Below, piece by piece: positions 1 through 11,557 of a DNA stretch of 64,000 bases. Source of the stretch: Lepiota brunneoincarnata (lineage: Eukaryota; Basidiomycota; Agaricomycetes; Agaricales; Agaricaceae); assembly GCA_023014365.1 (NCBI GenBank), contig JAEBUN010000014.1, positions 186,001-250,000 of the forward strand. Reading direction: 5' to 3'. A program made the translations under genes and the position numbers. Under the pieces are notes generated by a model. The model ran no database searches. It saw only the letters and a list, made by a program, of their open reading frames with translations, and was not told where the DNA came from. Within the stretch, counting starts at the first letter, position 1, and every line of letters starts with the position of its first letter.

Positions 1-2011
1 GTATTGGTACTGACTATATCTCAGAATCAACCAGGACAAATATCTTCCACATTTGATGGGTGGACTACAGAAGTTATGAAATCTTTTCTTGCCATTACTG
101 TTCAATACATTGCTTCTCCTCCTGATCAACCACATATCTGGAGGCTGAAGTCACACCTTATAGGTTTTCCTGAGATTGAAGGCAACCATGGTGGTGAGAA
201 TTTGGCAGCAGTTGTTCTTGGTGTTTTCAATGAGTACAAAATTCAATCCAAAGTATTGATTTATGATTTTTAAATGACTTCAACTGATTGATGATTTATA
301 GATTGGTTGGATTACTACTGATAATGCTTCAGTAAATGACAAAGCTCTCAAGGTGCTTCAACATACACTTGACACACCTTCAAACAGGTGGATTGCTCGT
401 AAGTGGCGTATTAGGTGAGTGATTTTTGATTTGGTTTATATTTTATTCTGATATGTTTTAAATTGAAGATGCATTGAGTATACTATTCATCTTGGTGCTA
501 AGGCTTTTATTGAAGCTATCTGCCCTACTCATTTTACAGCTAAAGCAGTCTCATCTGATGAGGATGAAATTGACTGGGATCAATTGGGTGAAGTTGAGGA
601 TGATGAAGATGTAGATAATGCTGTTTCATTTGATGCAGGAGATGTTCTTGGAAAGGTCTTAGCATTTATTACTCAGGTATTTCTCTTTCCCAAAGCAATA
701 CCAAATATTAACTTATAAATTATATATCTTTTAAGGTCCACTTATCACCTCAGGCAAAGAAGTACTTTTCAATTTGCTGTGCTGAGGAATCAGTACCTGA
801 ACTTGAGCTTGTCAAATGGGTTTGTACTTGCTGGAGTTCAATGTATAATCTCCTTGAACGATTACTCCTATTGAAGAAGGTATGTTTTTTTTAATATTTA
901 AATTGAGTGTATTCTGAATCCTGGAACAGGGAGTTTGTAAATTTATCAAAAATGCAGATGACTCTGGATCTGTTCCTAAGTTAAAAGGCAAGATGTATTT
1001 GGATTATTACTTGGTTGAGGAGGAGTGGAAGCTTCTTGAGCTCATGCAAGATACTTTGGCAGTAAGTAATATTTAATCTACTCATACAAAGTTTTCTCAT
1101 TTCTATTAGGTTCCTGCCAGTGTTCAGTCATCATTTTCATCTGCTACTCATTCATCCATCACTCATGCTCTCCCTGAGCTTGAATATGTGATTGAAAAGT
1201 GGGAGCATTTGATATTTCATCCAAGGTTTGCACAGGTTAAGGATGGTATTCAAGCAGGGATAGATAAGCTCAAAAAATGGCATACAACAATTGCTGATAC
1301 TGATGCTTATTTTATTTCTCTTGGTATGATTTTATTCCTATTCTTGACCTTCTGCTAATAATTATACTAGTGCTTGATCCAAGCTGCAAAATGGAGCATT
1401 TTGAAGAAAAGTGGGCTCCAGCTGATTGTCAAAAAGCAAAAGATCAATTCCGAGAAGTGGTGTGTAATATTTGTTGATTTATCTTGACTTTTCTAATGGC
1501 TTGGTTCAGTTTAAGGCATATTATAAGGAACCCAAGCCACAGTTCCAACACTCATCAAATATTTTTTCAGAAGTGGGAACTTCTGCACAAGCTCAAGCAA
1601 TGCAACAACAATTATCCCAGGCATCCTCATTTACTCATGATATGTTTCATGAGTTGGATGAGTATTTAGGTGCTAGTATTGAGCCAGTAGAAGATATTAT
1701 AGCATGGTGGGGAGTGAGTTATATCTATTTTTTGGCATTAAATCTTTTTCTGATTTCTTACCTAGATCAACCATACAAAGTATCCAACCTTGGGTACTAT
1801 GGCTAGAGACTATCTAGCCATTCCTGGCTCTTCAGTGTCATCTGAACGGGCTTTCTCTAGTAGCAAACATACTGATACCCTTCCCCGCAATTCACTTGAA
1901 GGTCCCACCTTTACAGCTTTACAAATTACAAAAGATGGGTATAAAACTGGACTTCTAGATGGGGGAGTAGAAGCAAAGGAATGGGAGCTCAAGGAATGGA
2001 ACTTTGATTAG
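1..2011 (+). CDS. hAT-family transposase, 5' end outside window, apparently intact
   Basis: DDE transposase that would cut and paste its own element. About nine exons are joined by short introns (for example 253-301, 415-468, and one ending at 1766). Visible motifs: TTDNAS with a catalytic Asp just after the first intron, an acidic stretch (DEDEIDWDQLGEVEDDEDVD), VLDPSCKMEHFEEKW, and the C-terminal hAT dimerisation block YPTLGTMARDYLAIPGSS followed by SERAFSS and a run ending ALQITKDGYKTG. The protein ends LKEWNFD at 2011. I see no internal stop or frameshift in the exons, unlike nearly every other element here. The N-terminal BED zinc finger is expected to lie left of the window. Exon joins were chosen by eye from reading frame and splice consensus. 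Confidence 0.88.
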
Positions 2012-2049
2012 TTTATTGCCAATATAAACATGTTTATGACATAGTACCA

Positions 2050-2182
2050 AAAGGTTCAAGTTCCTGTTCAAACCCTGAACTGAACCTCCTGAACCAAGTT
2101 CAGGGGGTTCAGTTCAGGTTCAGGTTCAGGTTCAGGCTGAGAGGGTACTGAACCAAACTGAACTGAACTTTGGCACCCCTAG
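2050..2182 (+). repeat. 3' terminal region of the hAT element
   Basis: Dense GTTCAG/CTGAAC hexamers in direct and inverted order lead to a terminal TTTGGCACCCCTAG at 2182. The same terminus occurs inverted at 10054 and at 41719 (CTAGGGGTGCC). Hexamer-rich subterminal DNA next to a CTAGGGGTGCC end fits a hAT transposase-binding region. The 8-base target duplication cannot be tested because the left end is outside the window. Confidence 0.8.
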
Positions 2183-2717
2183 GAGAGATCGTGAAGTTTT
2201 CACGACTATGTTAACAGGGAATTGGGAAAACAGAATAGAAAAGATGGAAGGGGTGGTATGCACAGCTCAGAGGAGTCTATATATGGGGAGAAAACTTATG
2301 CTATGGTTCAAGTTCAGGGAAAGGAATAGAAAAGTAGTGAAAATTTATATGTTAGGGAATGTAAGAGGTTTCAAGTGAAAGGGATATGTTGCAAAATGAT
2401 AATGGCTTTGTTCAGCTAGGCACTGAAATGCGGATTACTTTATGAGATTGAAAACGAAGTTTGTTAACAGGTTCACTAATTCTGACTTTATAAGTTTGTG
2501 GGGGAGAGGTTGTCACAGATCTCCAGAAATATATTCAATTCTAGTGTTTTTAGGGTTTTGGTACATTATTCTCTTAGTCTCCAACTAGACAGACAGTTGT
2601 TCTATCTGAATACAATGGGAACTTTGATGGTTATTACTATATAATATGTTAACTAATATCTTCACGATTCGATAAGTCAGGCAAAACGCAAGCTTTCGCA
2701 ATCAGTGAACCTCCGGA
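2183..2717. other. no gene recognised
   Basis: AT-rich flank of the hAT element. No coding frame or known element is visible. A short hairpin (GTGAAGTTTTCAC) lies at about 2191-2203. Confidence 0.5.
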
Positions 2718-3025
2718 GACCTAGCAGACAACATGTTCTAACGGGCCCTAGCGTACTACGTCCTTTTCTCTTGACAATACTGTAAATTTACACTACCCAG
2801 CGAGACAGGCTTTTGACAAGCTCCTGCAGTAAGTGTCTTTAAGCTAGTAGGCCTAGTGGACAGCGTTATCTAATGGGCCCTAGCGCACTACAGCTTCTGA
2901 ACAAGGCAATGAAACTTTTATACTACTCAGCAAGACAGGCTGCTAGCGAGCTCCTGCAGTAAGTATCTTTAGACTAGATAGACCTAGTGGACAGCGTTTT
3001 CAACGGGCCCTAGTGTACTATGTTT
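2718..3025. repeat. 132-base imperfect tandem repeat, about 2.3 copies
   Basis: The units begin at about 2720, 2852 and 2983. Each starts CCTAG(C/T)(A/G)GACA, then a GGGCCCTAG(C/T)G block, then an ACTAC-CAGC-AGACAGGCT block, then AGCTCCTGCAGTAAGT. The spacing of 131-132 bases is constant. No coding frame runs through it. It could be the regulatory part of an unrecognised retroelement. Confidence 0.75.
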
Positions 3026-4012
3026 GCTTCTCAATTAAACAGCTCTACAATTCAATGGTATACTTCTGAGGCAAGGCCTCTAAGAGGAACCCAAAGAAAC
3101 GGAAGTTAGTGAACTTTCTACTTAAGAACAGAAGAGGTGTAGCAACTTGTATTCAGTTCTTGAGTCAAGCAGAAGGGTCTGTCAATATCTCAATCGTTTC
3201 ACAGGGTCTGGTTTTAAAGAGTATAACTCTTTAAGTCTCTGGTGGTCTTATGACCGAAGAAAATTGCGTAAAATTGCTTTATATTCCTATCCTAATCGAC
3301 CATACAATCAGGGGGGGAAATAGGCAAGCGGTTTTCTTCCCTCCCATGTAATTTACAGACAAGTTTTTATAACAATATACAATTAACTTATGGGTATACC
3401 TGAAACAAGCCTTCAGCTTCATCATTTTATTGTCCCCTCATCATTTAGGAGCATCATTCTAGGAGTTCCGATATCAGCAACATCAATTTGCTCTCAGGGA
3501 CTTGCTCCCTAGGTGCCTGGCTATTTATATCACAGCCAGCCAGGTTAGCAAGTTTCCTCACTAATCTTTATCTATTGGTTTTTATTTTATTCTCGGACTC
3601 TCCACACCTGAGCTTTTCAACCCTAATGTTCTAAAGTCCACTTCCATAGTCTTCAGGTAGTAGACTAACACTAGAATTAATTACCTTATTCTATTCTTAT
3701 CAATCTTCATTTTCTAGTTCATCATTTCTGATCTCTTTTTGTTTCTATGAGGGGGCATCCTTCCCTGAGTACCCTCTGGGATACCCCCATTCAATCCCTT
3801 AGGTTTCAATATCATCAGAACTGTTTCAAAGGGGACATTCTTGTCAGGGCATTCAGCTAATCCCTACATTCTTTTGTCAAGATTCACTCCCGGACCTGTT
3901 ATTATGACTAGGTACCATCCAGATGACATAGGTGTTGCGACTCGTCCGCTTTCTAGGGCAGAGGTGAAGAAATGGGTCTTTTTGTGCAGTCATGAGTATC
4001 TTAACTAATATC
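3026..4012. other. no gene; possible degraded retroelement leader
   Basis: Non-coding by eye. An imperfect hairpin (TAAAGAGT with AACTCTTTA) lies near 3217-3236. A short open stretch from about 3907 reads MTRYHPDDIGVATRPLSRA, which I cannot assign. Confidence 0.3.
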
Positions 4013-4349
4013 TTAGTTAACATGGTATCGGATACAATGCTCGGGTACATTCATACCAGAGTCATTCTTCCATAGCCTTGTCACCCATAAGTTAGTTAAC
4101 ATCACTTTTACTTGTCTGGGTGTTCTGGTTCTGTTTCTGAGATGCCCACCTTCACATATTTTAGATAGTATTCTAAATCTCTCGCACCCAGTGTCTGACC
4201 ATGGCCATATACTGATATTCTTCAGTAATGGAGAGTTAGTTACTTTATTAGCTAGTGATTTCACAAATGAACTGATTTTGCAGCACAACAGCGCTCCGAG
4301 TTTCTTGATCTGAGTTTGGATTTCGGGTTCCGAGTTTGGGTTCGGAGTC

Positions 4350-4708
4350 CTACGAGAGGTGGCATAGGGCAGCCTTTGCAGGTGTAGCCGCTTGCCCACC
4401 TCTACACTGTGATGCATCTTGTGTGGATGATTGCCTTTGAATGTGGGTTTTGAGTGTTTCATGGAACTGAGCAGATCTGGTGCCCTCATCCTGAAGATGC
4501 TCATCTTGAACCTGTGCAGCAAGTTCTGAGTGTTCAGTAATTCTTCGGTAGCAACCGATTCCATAGGCAAGTGGGAAATCATTCCAAAAGCACTGAAAAG
4601 GTGCTCGCAAGATGCAGAATTAGCAGATATGTGAAGGTTGTGATATTGTATGTGTGCTTTATGTTCATCGGGTATTCCCACTTCATGAGCAGTTTGTGAG
4701 TGGTTCAT
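4350..4708 (-). pseudogene. hAT transposase C-terminal relic
   Basis: The minus strand encodes HISANSASCEHLFSAFGMIS, which matches the hAT C-terminal dimerisation signature (SxxSCERxFSxxG), followed by a broken helix region. Downstream frames degrade and no other transposase exon is recognisable nearby. The motif differs from that of the hAT at 1-2011, so this is an older family. The fragment probably has no function. Confidence 0.6.
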
Positions 4709-6782
4709 GAAGCGCGTTGATGAACACGTGTGTTACTCATCAGCAGCACAACCTGCTCCTCTGGCGTTACTTGAGAACTCCTGGACACCATGGCTTACAC
4801 TAGACAAGGTTAATCCCTTGACATGCCACCATGCATACCTCATGGGATGCTGTAGGCATTAGGGGAATGCTTCCTTCCTGGACAGTCATTGATGGAGCCC
4901 TTACAGAAGTGCCTATTCTTGCCAACCCCGCATAATGGGACCTATATGCACTTATGTCCGAACCCATGTCACACGAGATATCAGTGCCATACAAATTCCT
5001 GTTGTAGAAGTATTATGGTGCAATTGGAATGATTGTCAAGCGCCATCAATATTTAACAGGCATACCCCCATGATGAATGAGACCAACTTATCACTCCTTT
5101 CAAATACAAGCACGGCTACCTCATGCCTTCTCTCGTTCTGTAAGGTGTATCTTCGTGATGAATGCGCCATTGATGTCATGACTACACGAGAGTAGCTGTT
5201 CAGACAGTGTCTTGGCGGGTCGGAGGGGTCATGGTTTGGACAAATGGCGCTTGATTAAGATCTATCATGATGCATTGATACAACACAGGACTGGCAGTAC
5301 AACTTCTGGTATATTTATAGCACAGGGATCCGTAGTATCGACCAATTCTGCCCATAATGAATGGGTCAAAGGCTGACCAAAACCACACCAGTTGTGTCCA
5401 GAAGTCTGTGGCCCAACAACAGAATTGAGGTTTGGATACAGGGATGCGGGATGCTGAAATTTGTCCCCACAAGGTTCGAAAGGAGTCGAGCATGAGCATC
5501 TATCAATAACAGGATTTAGTGAGGCACAAAGAGGATACCTCATTGCACTACTGGACAGGGCTCATCTTGGCCCCAAGTTTTGGGTGTGATAGGTGAAGGA
5601 TTGGGCACAGGGCATGAGAATTTGGAGATGAAAAGAGCGCACAGGACATCCCCGAACTTAAGTGCACATCAATTTTTGGCCTGTGATGGATGAATTAAAC
5701 CATGGTTCTGCCTTGCAGGTTCTACCCCCCTACAATGCTCATATGAGGGAGAGCGAATGTTATACAAGCAATGCAAATGCACACAGTGGTAGTTGCCACA
5801 CCACAAATGAGAAAATTGAATTACGGGGGCGCCGGCAGGTAGTTATCCTTTCCTCCTTCCAGCTCATTAGGTTTGGGGTCTGGGCTGCAGGCTTCAGCCC
5901 CCACAGAACTTCTCTTGGCATATGTAACTCATCTCCAATCCCCATCCTGGGAGACACCCAGAAGACCATGCATTATCTACATGTTGGTGTGAAGTGACAT
6001 TGGCCCCTGATTGCCTAGATCACTGCCTTTTATGTTGCTTCATTTGTATTGAGAAGATACCAATGGAGTATTTCTTCATGTCTATCTATAGTCTCTTGTG
6101 ACTGAAAGCTCAATTTAACCCACTTGAACCTGTATTCTGGCCAATCACCCACAAGTGAGCAAATGATCTGCAGGGGGGCCTCCAGCAGCGATGGTAAACA
6201 CCATGGAAAGGCCATGGGGAATCCCATGGGATTCCTAGTAGCGTTAGATGGATGGATAACTCAATATAACACCCTTGAAGCAGGCAGACCTCACACACTT
6301 GGTATGTCCATAGCAGATATATGGTGACAGTCCTAAGTTTCTGAGAGCCACAAATTACCTTATATAAGGCCTAACTTCTTCGGTAAGCCTGTCAAGAACA
6401 TCTTACATTTGACTCCCCTTGCTTTGCATAGACATGACAACAAGCTTTGGCTTCAGTGGCGCTAAAATCAGTATGATATTTATGTCTAGTTTTACTTCCA
6501 TCAACCTGACCAATTGTAGGGGATGATGAGAAGACCAGCTCAGGCACTGCTGGATATTCTGGCATGATTTCCTCAACAGCTCAAACGAGTGAGATCCTGT
6601 CTGGGACCACATTTCGCTTAGTTATCAACATTAACCCTTACCACCACTGCAGCCAGCAGAGACAGTACAGGACTCTTTCACTCCCGTTTCAGTGAACCTC
6701 TGGGCATAGTATAGGTAGGAAGAGTAACTGTTGAGGGTGCATGCAGTAAGAGACACGAGCCATGTTTTTATTGTGGCATTTA
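4709..6782. other. no gene recognised
   Basis: Only short, non-overlapping open frames of ordinary composition on both strands. None has a motif I recognise or is supported by splice-consistent neighbours. It ends at the TA target of the Tc1 element. Confidence 0.45.
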
Positions 6783-8384
6783 CAGTGGCGTCCAAAAGTA
6801 TTGCACCATCACATGACCAATGGATCAACTCTCTCTCGTTCTTCGAGATCATTGTTGTTTCATCCATAAATTATATTGACAGAGAGCTAAGCATGTAGGG
6901 AATTGATATATAGTAGTAGAGAGATATAATATACAGAATTTAAATCAAAAAATGAGGAGGAGTGTGAAAAGGATGGTGCAATACTTTTGGACATCACCTA
7001 TTAAGAGATAAGATTAGAGCATTGTGGGATGAAAACAAAACCATTCACCTCGAAACAAGTTAGTACTTGGTGTTTCCACCCCGGGCCTTAATTACTGCCT
7101 CAACACGATGAGGCATACTCTCAAAAAGGGTGTCCAAATTTTCTTGAGATATATTACCCCATTCCTCCTGAAGAGCAGCCCACATCTCATCCCAGTTGTG
7201 AGGAAGAGGGTCACGGGCATGCACAAGACGATCCAATTGGTCCCATGCATGCTCTATAATGTTCATATCAGGGCTTGAGGGTGGCCAGTCCAAGCAGCGA
7301 ATTTTTTTCTTCTTGAAAAATTCCTCGGCAACTTTACTCCTGTGTTTCGGATCGTTATCCTGCTGGAAAATCGGTGTGCTTTGACCTGTGGATCTCAGAT
7401 TAAGATCCTTGAGAGTCCCTAGATAAGACTTTTCAAGGATCTTGACATAATCCTGGACCACACATGATGCCGGATATCTGATGTAACCTCCCTACCCCCT
7501 GACTAGTGATGCACCCCCAAACCATAATATTCCCCCCCCCGTGTTTGATGTTCTTCTTGGTAAATCGAGGGTCCAGGGCCTGTCTGGGCTTCATCCAAGC
7601 ATATTGACGGCCATCTGACTTGAAAAGGAGGAATTTAGATTCATCGGAGAAAATTACCTCCTTCCAGTCATCAACCATCCAATCAGAATGCTGGCGTGCC
7701 CACGCAAGTCGCTTCTTCTGATTGATTGGAGAAATGTAGGGACGGGGCCTCCTGACTCGGCATATCAATCCTTTCTCCTTTAGGGAGCGTGCTACTGTTT
7801 GGCATGACACACCCGGGAAGGTGGTTTTAGCCAATTCAGTTGCATTGGATACCTCTGTTCGGGCAAGAAGCCGGGCCCCAACTCGCACTTGGCACTCATC
7901 CAGCTTTCGAGGGCGACCAGATTTGGGCCTGATATAATATGGATCTTCAGTTTTGGAGAATCTGTCGAGTACACGGCCGACAGTAGAGTGATGGATACTG
8001 ATCCTTGACCTGATCTGTCTATGGGTCATCCCAGAAGACCGGAGTTCAACAATGCAAGCGACTTTAGATGGGGAAGTATAGACCATGGTGTAATGAGGCT
8101 GAATGATGCAAAAAACTTGAGGTTTGTTCACTCTGGCTTCGCCTATATAGCTTCAAAGGTGATTGAACTTAGATGTCCAAAAGAAATGCACCATAGGTGT
8201 GGCACTAAAACATGAATTTTATTCCTAGAATACATTATACAGCAAAGTTTCATTGCCATGATGATTCCTTGTGTCCTGGAGCACGAAACAGCATACTTTG
8301 TTTCACCTCAAGTGTTACATGAAATAGATAAGTGAGATCAAGAGATCAGGTCACATGATGGTGCGATACTTTTGGACGCCACTG
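6783..8384 (-). mobile_element. Tc1/mariner-family element with TA target duplication
   Basis: The termini are inverted repeats beginning CAGTGGCGTCCAAAAGTAT at 6783 and, on the other strand, at 8384. They match over about 36 bases with three mismatches. TA dinucleotides flank both ends (6781-6782 and 8385-8386), the Tc1/mariner hallmark. A degenerate copy of the terminal sequence also sits about 213 bases inside each end (6972-6999 and 8172-8192), pointing toward the nearer terminus, so each end is capped by opposed repeats. Confidence 0.92.
7060..8131 (-). pseudogene. Tc1-type transposase with one frameshift
   Basis: Catalyses cut-and-paste transposition into TA. From the N terminus: a helix-turn-helix region (SKVACIVELRSSGMTHRQIR and following), the basic GRPRK hook, then catalytic Asp in IFSDESKF, second Asp in QQDNDPKHRS, and Glu in WPPSSPDMNIIEHAWD. 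This is a DD34E arrangement. The frame breaks near 7490, between GCITSQGVG and YIRYPASCVVQDYV, so the product is truncated between the first and second catalytic Asp. The natural start may be MVYTSPSK, slightly downstream of the first Met at 8131. Apart from that break the protein is full length (about 350 residues). Confidence 0.92.
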
Positions 8385-8386
8385 TA

Positions 8387-9440
8387 TGTGATCACGCTGC
8401 TCTAGGAAGATCCACAGACAATGTTGATTCCAATCTCGCACAAGCCACTTGAAAGGATGAAGCTGGGTCTCGTGTTCCAGTTGACAGGCCTGCAGGTAAC
8501 ATAAGATCCAATTATGCCTTGGGCATAAAAACAGTATCTGCTTGGAATGTATAGGTTAAGCAACACAAATTATGTCCTACTTTGTATGTGGAGGGTTAAC
8601 TCTTAGCATAGCAGCTAACAGAGGTGATAGATGACCCGATCGCCCTAGCCTCAAAAGACCCACAAGCAAAACCAGTCCTGACAACGCACCAGCTGCTAGA
8701 GAGGATGGAGCTGCATCTGGCATCCCGCTTGGTGGGCCCAAATGCTACATGAGGTCCAGTACCATGCTCGTTCAAGAAGTGCTGTGTAAGTCACAGATCA
8801 TTTCTCAAATTTAGTCATGCAACGCTCAACTCCGATATCCTGTCACAGCAGCTGACGTAGGGAGTACAGGAGCCCCCTCCATTGCGGGCGGAGATGGAGT
8901 TGTACCACAATCCCCAAACAATGCGGGCGATCTCTCGGGTAGAGATGATGAACAATCTGTGAAGTAGCCACTGTCTACATTGTCATTAACCTGCATTTAT
9001 TAACCGATAACCCCAGCACCGCTTGGGACTTGGGACAAGGCAATGTAAGAACTACCAACGGAAGGAATGAGTTCACCATCTTGTTCATGGGTGAGTCACA
9101 ACTCTACATCCAACTGTAAGCTCGAACACCAAAGTGGCTCACAAAGGTGAAACCGGGACTGGCAAAACTACTATGTTGACACTGCTCATGAATGTCCTGG
9201 CTGGACATGGTCCGAACCAGTACCAAAAGTTCCATGATCAGTCAAATGAGGCTGGTGGCCCCGCTGGCAGTAGTCAAACAAATTCAGCGAAGGTGTCCGA
9301 GTTTGTCAGCCATATGGTGTGACTCTTCGGATCCTCAATACTCCAGGACTTGCAGACACTCATGTCTTGGTTCGATTCCAAGGCCTTGCACTTTTGCAGC
9401 TTGCTGCCCTATCTTCAGAGATGGCCAGCCTGATGCTTAA
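8387..9440 (+). pseudogene. front part of a septin/AIG1-like P-loop GTPase gene
   Basis: A G1 motif GETGTGKTTMLTLLMNVLAG starts near 9146. A G3 motif ILNTPGLADT lies near 9328-9357, reached only after a one-base frameshift near 9312. Upstream, NEFTILFMG near 9073-9090 precedes a likely intron. Low-complexity Pro/Gly/Ser-rich stretches at 8.4-8.95 kb, separated by intron-like gaps, look like the N-terminal region. The gene is cut off before the second half of the G domain. That half lies inverted at 35.7-37.0 kb, and gypsy-B begins 139 bases downstream, so these are two parts of one broken gene. The family is common in basidiomycetes; its function is unknown to me. Confidence 0.7.
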
Positions 9441-9578
9441 GTAAGGATCTGGCTAAGGAATTACACACAGACAGACAGACAAAAAAGCCATAGTGTAAAA
9501 GACTATGCAGTGGGCCAGCCTCTCATCAGGTAATATTGCCATGAGGGGTCCCAAGTGGGAGGGATGCCCCAGGCCCAG

Positions 9579-10046
9579 TGTGAGGGAGGAAACACACTTG
9601 CAAGTGGAACTTCATGCATCCTCCCTCCCCACCATTGTGCTATTGATCCCAACATGTCTTGACTCCTAAGGCATTGTGCTTCCCAGTGGCACAATGCGAC
9701 TCTTATCCTCTAGCATAGTTCTCATCTCTGCTTCCGTAGATACTCATTCTTCTCCCTTTGCGACATATTCTAGTAGTCATAGCTAATTGTCTTCTAGGTA
9801 GTATAAAGCTCAGGTGCTTGTGCATCTGAGGTAGTTAGTTCGGGGGGACCCACTTCATGTCTCAACTTTTCTTTCTTTTCTTTGGCTCTTTCATATCTTG
9901 ATCCCACTGTCCTTATGCACCAAATTATCACTCTCATTTATCCCTTCCCCTTCTGCTCTTGATGGACTTGAGCCCTGGCAACCATTTTATTGGTCCCACT
10001 CGTCCTTTTCTGTACCTTAGTTGCAAATGTGACTTGTTGATCTTCA
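9579..10046 (+). mobile_element. gypsy-B 5' LTR
   Basis: A 468-base repeat starts TGTGAGGGAGG and ends GATCTTCA. It is matched on the opposite strand by 37248-37719. CCAG lies directly before it (9575-9578), and CCAG also follows the other LTR on that LTR's own strand. It is therefore the partner of the gypsy-B LTR 27 kb away, although the two now point toward each other. Eight bases downstream a hAT terminus begins, so the gypsy-B leader and gag are missing here. Confidence 0.85.
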
Positions 10047-10053
10047 ACTGGAG

Positions 10054-11205
10054 CTAGGGGTGCCGAAGTTCAGTTCAGAAGTTTGGTTCGAACCTGAACC
10101 TCCTGAACTGACCCTAAAAGTTCAGTCCAGTTCAGGTTCAGGTTCAGCCCCTGGCCTGTTGGTTCGGTTCATGGTTCAGGCTCAAAAATGATGGGCCTGA
10201 ACGCGTTCGAACCGATAAGTTAGAGCCTCGCAGTAAATGCAACAATTTACAACAATTTTCCCAGTAGAAATGGGAAGATTGATGTATATCTCGGGGACGA
10301 CTGCAGGGATCAGCAAGCGGTTTTTGCTGTTCGATAGCCCCTGCTGACACCTCTTGAACGCGCCACACCATGCCCCAATTGACCCACCCCTTCCCTCGTC
10401 ATCGCTGTCAACATTGCCTAGATTCATTCCTCATTTCGTAATCTCACACTGCACCATTCCTTTTATTACTACCACCGTTTGATGCGCATCTTTGTGGGCT
10501 TTCCAACGCCATATTGCACATCCTGGGAAACACTCTTTCAGTGAAGTAAAACACATTTTCCTGGCTGATCACCATCCCCACACAGATGTCTCTGTTCTGG
10601 GGCCATTTCTCAACGCCTTGGGATACAGTAACTTACATCTGGAGGATCTCTCCTGTGCCTTTCCAACAAGCTCACTCACATCCGGTTGCGCTTGGCGGTT
10701 GTCTCGCAAATTGAGGATCTTTGTTGTCTCATCACTTTCCCTCCTTGCAGGGCTTCTGGGCCCACTGCCTTGCTTCAACATGCTTGGGCTTATCTTTTTT
10801 ATGTTGGAAATAAAAACCAATTGTGAGTGTCATGGTGCACAGGGGGTCCAACCATTGACTGCTTGTCCCTATGATCACCCACCTCCCTGTGGTTTGGCTC
10901 CTGAGCATTTTATTTCTCTCATCCTCTATGTAAAAGGTAGCCAGCATGCCAGGATAGTTATCTACTCATTCTATTGTTCTGGCTTTACTTTAAATACCAT
11001 AGCAAGAATCCCCTGCAGTCTCAATTCTCACAGAATCACACATACAAGTTTCTGAGGCTGTAAGTAGTCTTTATCACTTTCCTCTCATGACTATTACTTG
11101 TGTTGTCTGTAGAACAATTACTTGTCTTCTAACAGGTATAGAATACATCAGTTCTTGCATATATGAGTTTCTGAGGCTAATAATCACTCATATTCTAACA
11201 TTTTA
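10054..11205 (+). mobile_element. left part of a second hAT-family element
   Basis: It begins CTAGGGGTGCC followed by GTTCAG/CTGAAC hexamers, the same end structure as at 2050-2182. The remaining kilobase has no transposase motif, so this is a non-autonomous or internally deleted copy. It stops at the gypsy-A LTR at 11206. The matching right part lies inverted at 41719-41937. No convincing 8-base target duplication joins the two outer ends, so a deletion on one side is likely. Confidence 0.6.
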
Positions 11206-11557
11206 CCTTACTGTTTTTCTTCTTACGCACCCACCCGTCTATTTTTGCTTATCACATGTCACCACCCGCTGTCAGTGCTCAGTTATATTTACTTATCACA
11301 TGCCGCTGCTCATCTATAGTTAGTTCACCTTTGGCTTGTGATTTCCGTTCATTCACATGTGATTCTCACCTTTATCACATGCCAATCGCCCCAGTAGTAT
11401 ATATAGACCTAGATATTACTTGTAATCTCTAGCTTTGTCTTATTATACACAGTATTTGTTCCTGCTCTTTGGCATCACCTTAGACTTGCTCGCACTACTC
11501 AACGGTTAACTTGTCATTAATCACATTGAGCCTTGCAGATGCCTAACCAGCATAACA
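11206..11557 (+). mobile_element. gypsy-A 5' LTR
   Basis: It aligns along its length with the inverse of 41938-42279 (TGTTACTG...TAACA). The first two bases are altered here (CCTTACTG). The right end is CAGCATAACA at 11557. Several ATCACATG(C/T) motifs recur inside. The bases left of the LTR do not match the target expected from the other side of the element, so the left boundary has probably suffered a small deletion. Confidence 0.85.

Noticed and set aside
4709..6780. Several open frames of 60-110 codons as host genes
   Set aside because: No motif, no splice partners, overlapping on both strands; expected by chance.
11206..11557. Target duplication for gypsy-A
   Set aside because: Left flank (TTTTA) and right flank (AGAGC) do not match and the first LTR bases are altered, so I claim no duplication.
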